DNA from: DATJWY01 sp035500775
GTDB lineage: Bacteria; Pseudomonadota; Alphaproteobacteria; Acetobacterales; Acetobacteraceae
Assembly (NCBI GenBank): GCA_035500775.1
Contig: DATJWY010000150.1
Span: 1 to 6,084, forward strand
Length of the DNA: 6,084 nt
Direction of reading: 5' to 3'
Below are positions 1 to 4,919 of the stretch, in pieces. The notes beneath the pieces were generated by a model. The model saw only the letters and a list, made by a program, of their open reading frames with translations, did not search any database and was not told the origin of the DNA. The stretch's first letter is position 1; each line of letters starts with the position of its first letter. The translations under genes and the position numbers were made by a program.

Positions 1-6
1 ATCGGC

Positions 7-81
<75 letters not shown>

Positions 82-255
82 CGGAGATGGCTGGCACAGC
101 CGCATCCGTGAACAGCCGGTCCGGTTGCCCCTTCCCCCACAATCAGGTCGTGAAACATTCCGCGCGATGCGGCGTTGTTTCCCAGGGGCCCGTCCCAGGC
201 GTGGCCTGCCTCCCCGTTACCCCCGCGATCCGGGAAACCAGCTCCGTCCCGTACG

Positions 256-284
256 GTGACAGCGGCATCGAGCGAGGCTTGAAT
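256..284 (+). promoter_or_regulatory. Candidate sigma-70-type promoter for the amidohydrolase gene
   Basis: GTGACA (256-261) and TTGAAT (279-284) are separated by exactly 17 nt and match TTGACA/TATAAT at 5 of 6 and 4 of 6 positions. The expected transcription start, about 7 nt after the -10 box, falls at or next to the ATG at 291, so the message would be leaderless or nearly so. This sits in the 209-base spacer 82-290, which otherwise shows no gene or strong hairpin. The call rests on spacing and partial consensus only. Read-through from the tRNA unit is the alternative. Confidence 0.3.
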
Positions 285-290
285 ATACGC

Positions 291-1166
291 ATGGACTTGC
301 CCTCGCCGTCCCTGGAAGTCGCGCCGCCGCCGTTCACCATCACCTGGCCGGCGCGGCAATCCGTGCCGATGGTCGTCGCCTCACCGCATTCCGGCCGCGC
401 CTACAGTCCCGCTTTCCTCGCCGCCGCGCGACTCGATCCCCTCTCGCTCCGCCGCAGCGAGGACAGCTTCGTGGATGAGTTGGTCGGTCAGGCCCCGGCA
501 TTCGGCGTCCCCCTGCTCGCCGCGACCCTCCCGCGCGCCTGGTGCGACGTGAACCGGGAGGCCTGGGAACTCGACCCCGGCATGTTCGCGGACGCCCTGC
601 CGCCCTGGGTCAACACCACGAGCCCGCGGGTGCATGTCGGCCTCGGCACCATCGCCCGCGTGGTTTCCACCGGCGAGCAGATCTACCGCGACCGCCTGCG
701 CTTCGCCGATGCCGAGGCGCGCGTCCGCACCTGCTGGCAACCCTATCACGACGCGCTCACCCATTTGCTGACCGGCACCCGGCATGCGCATGGCGCCTGC
801 CTGCTCATCGACTGCCACTCGATGCCGGCGCAAAGCTGCGACAACCGGCGCGGCCAGCCGGATTTCGTCCTCGGCGACGCGTATGGCACCGCCTGCTCGC
901 CCAGGATCACCCGCACCCTGGAGCACGCGCTCACCGGCGCCGGCTACACGGTGCGGCGCAACGATCCGTATGCGGGCGGCTACATTACCCGCCATTACGG
1001 CCGCCCGCGCGAGGGGCTGCACGTGATCCAGCTGGAAATCGCCCGGCGCCTCTACATGGACGAGTCACTGATCGAGAAACACGCCGGATTCGAGCCGCTG
1101 CGGCGGGATCTGTCCCAGATCCTGGCCACCCTCGCCACGCTGAGCCGGGATCTGCTGGATCTCTGA
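291..1166 (+). CDS. N-formylglutamate amidohydrolase family protein
   Basis: This 291-residue protein belongs to the N-formylglutamate amidohydrolase (FGase) family, zinc-type hydrolases. The archetype, HutG of the histidine-utilisation pathway, cleaves N-formyl-L-glutamate to glutamate and formate in the cytoplasm. Visible family blocks are SPHSG (31-35), RRSEDSFVDEL (54-64), CDVNRE (85-90) with ELDPGMF following, LGTIARVV (118-125), DCHSMP (174-179, likely metal and catalytic residues), DFVLGD (191-196), and GYITRHYGRP (230-239) leading into LHVIQLEIAR. Length is normal for the family. The reading frame opens at position 87, but residues encoded before 291 look unlike protein and run back almost to the tRNA, so ATG 291 is chosen; a weak AGCGAGG lies at 271-277. 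No other hut genes are in the window, so a general deformylase or related amidohydrolase role is possible. Family assignment is secure; the exact substrate is not. Confidence 0.9.
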   Translation: MDLPSPSLEVAPPPFTITWPARQSVPMVVASPHSGRAYSPAFLAAARLDPLSLRRSEDSFVDELVGQAPAFGVPLLAATLPRAWCDVNREAWELDPGMFADALPPWVNTTSPRVHVGLGTIARVVSTGEQIYRDRLRFADAEARVRTCWQPYHDALTHLLTGTRHAHGACLLIDCHSMPAQSCDNRRGQPDFVLGDAYGTACSPRITRTLEHALTGAGYTVRRNDPYAGGYITRHYGRPREGLHVIQLEIARRLYMDESLIEKHAGFEPLRRDLSQILATLATLSRDLLDL

Positions 1167-1177
1167 GCGTTATGTTC

Positions 1178-1194
1178 GCCCGCCCTGAGCGGGC
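1178..1194 (+). terminator. Weak hairpin after the amidohydrolase gene
   Basis: GCCCGC (1178-1183) pairs with GCGGGC (1189-1194) across a 5-nt loop, beginning 12 nt after the stop codon. The 6-bp stem is all G-C, but no T run follows, so it would be a poor intrinsic terminator and may only protect the 3' end or assist Rho. The hairpin at 1251-1272 could also act on this strand, followed there by AGTTTAG. Confidence 0.35.
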
Positions 1195-1242
1195 CCACCG
1201 GCCGCGCCACAGCAAACGACGTCATCCCCCTGGCCTTGCAGC

Positions 1243-1272
1243 AAAAAAAATGGCGGCACTCGCGCGCCGCCA
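1243..1272 (-). terminator. Strong intrinsic terminator of the minus-strand sRNA
   Basis: On the minus strand, TGGCGGC (1272-1266) pairs with GCCGCCA (1257-1251) around an 8-nt loop, and eight consecutive T residues (1250-1243) follow. This is a canonical Rho-independent terminator pointing left, and it is the best piece of evidence that a minus-strand transcript exists here. It doubles as the 3' hairpin and U-tail expected of an Hfq-binding sRNA. Confidence 0.85.
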
Positions 1273-1318
1273 AGTTTAGGGAGGAAACGTCCAAACGACA
1301 CCGAACCGGTGCCGCGAT
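1243..1318 (-). ncRNA. mmgR: Small regulatory RNA resembling MmgR (alpha-r8 family)
   Basis: No protein is encoded here, but the minus strand carries a full small-RNA gene of about 76 nt. The start is estimated near 1318, 6 nt after the -10 box. Reading the minus strand, the 5' stem-loop pairs 1315-1307 with 1303-1295 (9 bp including two G-U pairs). An unpaired linker (1294-1273) contains UUUCCUCCCU (1287-1278). A 7-bp terminator hairpin (1272-1266 with 1257-1251) and eight U residues (1250-1243) follow. As I remember the family, MmgR of Sinorhizobium meliloti is about 77 nt, has this two-hairpin layout with a conserved UUUCCUCCCU between the hairpins, restrains polyhydroxybutyrate accumulation, and is widespread in alphaproteobacteria. 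The pyrimidine decamer is an anti-Shine-Dalgarno sequence and probably pairs with target ribosome binding sites. The structure is seen directly; the family name is from memory and no covariance-model search was run. The alternative is an unrelated sRNA with an anti-SD motif. Confidence 0.75.
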
Positions 1319-1323
1319 GCACA

Positions 1324-1352
1324 ATCTAGGTGTCGCCCCCTGGCAGCGCAAG
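1324..1352 (-). promoter_or_regulatory. Promoter of the MmgR-like sRNA
   Basis: On the minus strand, CTTGCG (1352-1347) and CTAGAT (1329-1324) are separated by 17 nt. They resemble the alphaproteobacterial housekeeping consensus CTTGAC-N17-CTATAT at 4 of 6 and 5 of 6 positions. The predicted start near 1318 gives a transcript of about 76 nt ending at the T run. Position, spacing and the transcript length it yields agree with each other, which supports the call more than the box scores alone. Confidence 0.6.
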
Positions 1353-1359
1353 GGTTATT

Positions 1360-1370
1360 TTGCAGTGCAG
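1360..1370 (-). promoter_or_regulatory. PhaR/AniA-type operator candidate upstream of the sRNA promoter
   Basis: The minus strand reads CTGC-ACT-GCAA (1370-1360), one base from the CTGC-N3-GCAG site described for PhaR, the repressor that senses polyhydroxybutyrate in Paracoccus and Rhodobacter. It ends 7 nt upstream of the sRNA -35 box, and on the plus strand it lies about 60 nt before the transglycosylase start, so it could affect either direction. My recollection is that AniA (PhaR) represses mmgR in Sinorhizobium, which fits this placement. The motif is short and can occur by chance in GC-rich DNA. Confidence 0.45.
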
Positions 1371-1432
1371 CACAAACCTCCAAACCCGCCCGGGCAGGAT
1401 TTTGGTAAGGTTTCTGGCTGAATGAAGCATCC

Positions 1433-2227
1433 ATGCGATATTTTCTCATGGCTGCTCTCATACTTTTGTACCCGTGCCTTGCCTGGGGCGCGAAACTCGA
1501 TCAACCCTCCCGCGCTGTCTCCGCCCGGTGCGAAACCGCCATTCATGCCGCTGAACGCGGCTTCGGCATTCCAAACCGGTTTCTTTCCGCCATCGCCACC
1601 ATCGAATCCGGTCGCGCCGAGCCGAAGACGGGACTCATCCGCCCCTGGCCCTGGACCATCAACGCCGCCGGCACGCAACATTTCTATCCCGGCAAAGCCC
1701 AGGCGATCGCCGCCGCCCGCGCCTTCCGCGCCCGCGGCATCCGCTCGATCGATGTCGGCTGCATGCAGATCAACCTGTTGGCCCACAAGGACGCGTTCCG
1801 CTCCCTTTCCCAGGCCTTCGACCCGACCGCCAACGCCCTCTATGGCGGGTATTTCCTCACCGCCCTGTTCCACCACACCGGCAGCTGGCCGAACGCCGCC
1901 GCCAGATACCACTCCCGCACCCCCGCGATCGCCGCCGCCTATAAGGGGCGCGTGCTCGCCGCCTGGGCCGGGCTCCGGCAACGCACGGCGGAGCCAGAAA
2001 CCACCGGCCGGTTGATCGACGTCGCCTGGTCCCTCCCCCTCGCCACACCCACCGCCACGATGGCGCGCGAGCCGGAAACCTGGCCGCCGTCCCAGCCCCT
2101 GTTCCCGGCCGCCCTCCGGCAACTCATCCCGCCCGCGCCGGATTCGGGCCTCGCCCCCTCCGTTGCAACCATCCGGCGCCGGACGCATATCGCCCCCCGG
2201 AACCCGAAACCCAGAGGAGCGCAATGA
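1433..2227 (+). CDS. Secreted lytic transglycosylase (SLT domain)
   Basis: This 264-residue exported protein has a single lytic transglycosylase SLT domain. Such enzymes cut the MurNAc-GlcNAc bond of peptidoglycan in the periplasm and leave a 1,6-anhydro product, serving wall turnover or the insertion of envelope machines. Residues 1-20 form a Sec signal peptide: one Arg, the hydrophobic core FLMAALILLYPCLA, and a likely cut near AWGA; LYPC is a poor lipobox. The domain runs from about 33 to 190, with the catalytic Glu E58 in ATIESG (55-60), the GCMQIN block (109-114), ANALYGGYFL (133-142) and YHSRTP (159-164). Beyond about 194 the protein becomes a Pro/Ala/Arg-rich tail that I cannot assign. 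ATG 1433 is preceded by GAAG (1424-1427); ATG 1448 is an alternative that would shorten the signal peptide. Its stop overlaps the start of htpG. A cargo system (flagellum, pilus) cannot be named from this context. Confidence 0.88.
   Translation: MRYFLMAALILLYPCLAWGAKLDQPSRAVSARCETAIHAAERGFGIPNRFLSAIATIESGRAEPKTGLIRPWPWTINAAGTQHFYPGKAQAIAAARAFRARGIRSIDVGCMQINLLAHKDAFRSLSQAFDPTANALYGGYFLTALFHHTGSWPNAAARYHSRTPAIAAAYKGRVLAAWAGLRQRTAEPETTGRLIDVAWSLPLATPTATMAREPETWPPSQPLFPAALRQLIPPAPDSGLAPSVATIRRRTHIAPRNPKPRGAQ
2162..2190 (+). promoter_or_regulatory. Candidate heat-shock (RpoH-type) promoter for htpG
   Basis: GTTGCAA (2162-2168), a 14-nt spacer and ACGCATAT (2183-2190) resemble the sigma-32 consensus CTTGAAA-N13-15-CCCCATNT. 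Five of seven -35 positions and six of eight -10 positions match, counting the free N. It lies inside the 3' end of the transglycosylase gene, with the expected start about 26 nt before the htpG ATG. The same bases can be read as a weak sigma-70 promoter (TTGCAA-N17-CATATC). HtpG belongs to the sigma-32 regulon in many proteobacteria, which makes the position meaningful. Confidence 0.4.
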
Positions 2228-4074
2228 GCGAGACCGGGACAGCGCAGAGCATTGAACGCCACCCCTTCGGCGCGGAGGTGGGACGGCTGCTCGATCTGGT
2301 CGTCCATTCCCTCTATTCCGAGCGCGAGATCTTCCTGCGCGAGCTGGTCGCCAACGCGGCCGACGCGACCGACCGCCGGCGGTTCGAGTCGCTGACCACC
2401 CCATCCCTCGGCATGCCGGCCGAGCCCAAGGTGCGCATCGTGCCGGACAAGCCGGCGCGCACGCTCACCATCGCCGATGACGGCATCGGCATGGCGAAGG
2501 ATGAGCTGGCGCAGAATCTCGGCACCATCGCCCGCTCCGGCACCGGCGCCTTCAGCAAGACCCTTGCCGAGACCAGCCCCGAGGACCGGCCGAACCTGAT
2601 CGGCCAGTTCGGCGTGGGCTTCTATTCCGCCTTCATGGTGGCGGAGCGGGTGGAGGTGACCTCCCGCCGCGCCGGCTCGGACGAGGCCTGGAGCTGGGCC
2701 TCGGAAGGCCAGGGCGACTACACCCTCGCCCCGGCCACGCGCGCGGAGCCCGGCACCACCATCGTGCTGCACCTCCGCCCGGATGCCGACGAGTATCTCG
2801 AGCCCTACCGGCTGGAGACGATCATCCGCAAATGGGCGGACCACATCACCCTGCCGGTCACCGTCTTCCACGACGGCAAGGACGTGCCCGCCAACGAAGG
2901 CACCGCGCTGTGGCGCAAGCCGAAGGCGGAGGTCAGCGAGGAGTCCTATACCGAATTCTACCGCCATCTCGGCCATCTCTTCGACACGCCCTGGGCGACG
3001 CTGCACTGGCGGGTGGAAGGCGCGATGGAATTCTACGCCCTCCTCTTTGTTCCCGGCTCCCGCCCGTTCGAGCCGGTGGAGGGCGAGCGCAAATCGCATG
3101 TCCGCCTGCATGTCCGCCGCATGTTCATCACCGACGAGGCGGAGCTGCTGCCGCCTTTCCTTCGCTTCGTGCAGGGCGTGGTCGATACCGAGGACCTGCC
3201 GCTCAACGTCTCGCGTGAGATGCTGCAAGCAACGCCGACCCTCGCCCGCATCCGCCGCGCCGTCACCAACAAGGTGCTGGGCGAGCTGAAGAACCGGGCC
3301 AAGGACGCGGCGGATTACGCGACCTTCTGGGAGAATTTCGGCCCGATCCTCAAGGAAGGCGTGTGGGACGACAACGACCACCGCAAGGAGCTGGCCGAGC
3401 TGCTGCGCTTCCGCTCCTCCACGGCCGAGGGCTGGACCTCGCTCGCCGAGTATGTGTCGCGCATGAAGCCGGGGCAGGAGGCGATCTACGTCCTGCTCGG
3501 CGACAGCGTGGAGGCGCTCGCCGCCTCGCCGCAGCTCGAAGGCTTCCGCGCCCGCGGCGTCGAGGTGCTGCTGCTCGCCGACCCGGTGGACGCGTTCTGG
3601 CCGGAACGGCTGGAGCGGTATGACGACAAGCCGATTCGCAGCATCACCCAGGGCGCGGCGGATCTCTCCAAGCTCGGCGCGCCGGAAACCGCCGGCGAGG
3701 CGGCGGATGTCTCCCGCCTGCTGCCGGCGCTGAAATCGGCGCTGGGCGACGCGGTGCGCGATGTGCAGGCGACCGACCGGCTGGTGGAAAGCGCCGTCGT
3801 GCTCGGGGCCGGCGAATCCGGGCCGGATCTGCAAATGCAGCGCCTGCTCCGCCGCTCCGGCCGGCCGATGCCGGCGGCGGTGCCGGTGCTGGAGATCAAT
3901 CCGCGCCATGCGTTGATCCGCGCCCTCGCCGCCAAGGTGGAGAGCGGCGGCGACATCACCGACGCGGCCCGCACCCTGCTCGACCTTGCGCGGGTGCAGG
4001 ATGGCGAGGCGCCCGCCGACCCGGCCGGCTTCGCCCGGCGCATCGCCGCCGCCCTTGCCGGCACGCTCGGCTGA
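2224..4074 (+). CDS. htpG: Hsp90-family molecular chaperone HtpG
   Basis: HtpG is the bacterial Hsp90: a cytoplasmic homodimer that uses ATP hydrolysis to remodel client proteins, working after DnaK. The 616 residues are close to the usual length (about 624 in E. coli) and all three domains are present. The N-terminal GHKL ATPase domain has FLRELVANAAD (37-47, with E40 and N44 the catalytic and Mg-binding residues), DDGIGM (85-90), the lid GTIARSGTGAF (100-110) and IGQFGVGFYSAFMVA (126-140). The middle domain, from about 230, carries the ATP-sensing arginine R331 in LPLNVSREMLQ. The C-terminal dimerisation domain ends with MQRLL...VLEINPRHALI and an amphipathic helix; the eukaryotic MEEVD tail is absent, as expected. 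ATG 2224 overlaps the upstream stop as ATGA and is preceded by GAGGAG (2214-2219). The overlap suggests translational coupling to the transglycosylase; a heat-shock promoter may sit just upstream. No defects are seen. Confidence 0.97.
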   Translation: MSETGTAQSIERHPFGAEVGRLLDLVVHSLYSEREIFLRELVANAADATDRRRFESLTTPSLGMPAEPKVRIVPDKPARTLTIADDGIGMAKDELAQNLGTIARSGTGAFSKTLAETSPEDRPNLIGQFGVGFYSAFMVAERVEVTSRRAGSDEAWSWASEGQGDYTLAPATRAEPGTTIVLHLRPDADEYLEPYRLETIIRKWADHITLPVTVFHDGKDVPANEGTALWRKPKAEVSEESYTEFYRHLGHLFDTPWATLHWRVEGAMEFYALLFVPGSRPFEPVEGERKSHVRLHVRRMFITDEAELLPPFLRFVQGVVDTEDLPLNVSREMLQATPTLARIRRAVTNKVLGELKNRAKDAADYATFWENFGPILKEGVWDDNDHRKELAELLRFRSSTAEGWTSLAEYVSRMKPGQEAIYVLLGDSVEALAASPQLEGFRARGVEVLLLADPVDAFWPERLERYDDKPIRSITQGAADLSKLGAPETAGEAADVSRLLPALKSALGDAVRDVQATDRLVESAVVLGAGESGPDLQMQRLLRRSGRPMPAAVPVLEINPRHALIRALAAKVESGGDITDAARTLLDLARVQDGEAPADPAGFARRIAAALAGTLG

Positions 4075-4091
4075 CGGAAGGACAAACGGGC

Positions 4092-4742
4092 ATGACGATC
4101 CGGCTCGATCCCGAAACGGACATCCTCGGCATCGTGGACGTGCAGCCGACCTTCATGCCCGGCGGCGAATTGCCGGTGCCGGAGGGCCACGCGGTGGTTC
4201 CCGTGATCAACGCGCTGCTCGCCGGCCCGGTGCGCCACGCCTTCGCGACGCAGGACTGGCACCCGGCGGACCACATTTCCTTCGCCAGCCAGCACCCCGG
4301 CCGCGCGCCCTATGAGGAAATCGACCTACCCCATGGCCGGCAGACCCTCTGGCCGGACCACGCCCTGCAAGCCTCGCCGGGGGCGGCGCTGCACCCGGCG
4401 CTGGCGCAGGCGCGGATCGAGGCAATCATCCGCAAGGGCTTCCGCCGCGACGTGGACAGCTACTCCGCCTTCCGGGAGAACGACCACGTCACCACGACCG
4501 GGCTCGAAGGCTGGCTGCGGGCGCGCGGCTTCCGCCGCCTGTTCCTCACCGGCCTCGCCACCGATTTCTGCGTCGCCTGGTCGGCGGAGGATGCGGTGAC
4601 GGTGGGGTTCGAGGTGGTCATCGTGGAGGATGCCTGCCGCGGCATCGGGTTGCCGCTTCCCGGCGGCACCACGCTCGACGCGGCGAAAACACGGCTGACC
4701 GGCCTCGGCGTCCGCTTCGTGGCGGCCGCCGAACTGGGTTAG
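4092..4742 (+). CDS. pncA: Nicotinamidase (pyrazinamidase) PncA
   Basis: Nicotinamidase hydrolyses nicotinamide to nicotinate and ammonia, feeding the Preiss-Handler route of NAD salvage; it also activates pyrazinamide. The 216-residue protein has the isochorismatase-like fold signature. The catalytic triad is D16 (in VDVQ), K115 (in IIRKGF) and C160 (in GLATDFCV, 154-161). The metal site is D55, H57 and H61 in QDWHPADH. Other family blocks are FASQHPG (64-70), LWPDHALQ (86-93), VDSYSAF (121-127) and EDACRGIG near the C-terminus. The DVQPTF segment replaces the common DVQNDF after the catalytic Asp, a variant I regard as normal in relatives. ATG 4092 follows a good ribosome binding site, GGAAGGA (4076-4082), 17 nt after the htpG stop, so it is most likely co-transcribed with htpG. 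No functional link between the two products is evident. Confidence 0.95.
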   Translation: MTIRLDPETDILGIVDVQPTFMPGGELPVPEGHAVVPVINALLAGPVRHAFATQDWHPADHISFASQHPGRAPYEEIDLPHGRQTLWPDHALQASPGAALHPALAQARIEAIIRKGFRRDVDSYSAFRENDHVTTTGLEGWLRARGFRRLFLTGLATDFCVAWSAEDAVTVGFEVVIVEDACRGIGLPLPGGTTLDAAKTRLTGLGVRFVAAAELG

Positions 4743-4756
4743 GCGGGCGAAAGGGA

Positions 4757-4786
4757 AGGCCAGGGACGCGGCCCCTGGCCTGTTCC
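4757..4786 (+). terminator. Terminator hairpin closing the htpG-pncA unit
   Basis: AGGCCAGGG (4757-4765) pairs perfectly with CCCTGGCCT (4773-4781) around a 7-nt loop, starting 14 nt after the pncA stop. The tail GTTCC holds only two T residues, so termination may be partial or Rho-assisted, but the 9-bp stem is stable and the position between two transcription units is right. Confidence 0.65.
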
Positions 4787-4822
4787 GCCTCCCCGTGAAC
4801 AGCCCACCGGCCTCGACGCATC

Positions 4823-4851
4823 CTGACGGCGACCGCGCCGGGTGGTATGAA
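4823..4851 (+). promoter_or_regulatory. Candidate promoter of the PHA-synthase-like gene
   Basis: CTGACG (4823-4828) and TATGAA (4846-4851) are separated by 17 nt and match TTGACA/TATAAT at 4 of 6 positions each. It lies between the pncA terminator and the next gene, with the expected start near 4858 and a leader of about 60 nt. This is the only AT-containing -10-like hexamer I see in the spacer. Confidence 0.45.
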
Positions 4852-4865
4852 CCGCCCGTACGCTG

Positions 4866-4876
4866 CTGCGGCGCAG
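4866..4876 (+). promoter_or_regulatory. PhaR-type operator candidate (CTGC-N3-GCAG)
   Basis: CTGC-GGC-GCAG is a perfect match to the PhaR consensus and extends to a 5-bp inverted repeat (4865-4877). It would sit about 8-18 bases after the predicted transcription start at 4858, a position suited to repression. The downstream gene encodes a PHA-synthase-like enzyme, a plausible member of a PhaR regulon. The alternative is that it is simply a short GC-rich palindrome; similar N4 forms occur by chance in the coding sequence nearby. Confidence 0.5.
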
Positions 4877-4919
4877 CTCGCGTGGCAGTGCCCGTCCATG
4901 CCCAGGGAGGCAGCCAGAC

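Noticed and set aside
105..116. Short repeat CCGTGAACAGCC, also found near 4793
   Set aside because: It is a 12-base identity between two spacers with no inverted structure, no further copies and no extension, so chance or a trivial repeat is likely.
87..290. N-terminal extension of the amidohydrolase starting 6 bases after the tRNA
   Set aside because: The extra 68 residues are compositionally unlike the rest, have no family similarity and lack a ribosome binding site. Homologous sequence begins just after ATG 291.
1388..1395. Palindrome GCCCGGGC before the transglycosylase gene
   Set aside because: It is an 8-base G/C palindrome, expected by chance in this composition, with no promoter element found around it on the plus strand.
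3829..3840. CTGC-N4-GCAG (PhaR-like) within htpG
   Set aside because: It lies deep in coding sequence with no promoter nearby; it encodes conserved-region residues and is best taken as chance.
1939..3909. A 656-codon open frame on the minus strand opposite the transglycosylase and htpG genes
   Set aside because: It is the antisense shadow of htpG in GC-rich DNA. The translation is Arg/His/Gly/Ala-rich with no recognisable domain, while the plus strand encodes a fully conserved Hsp90.
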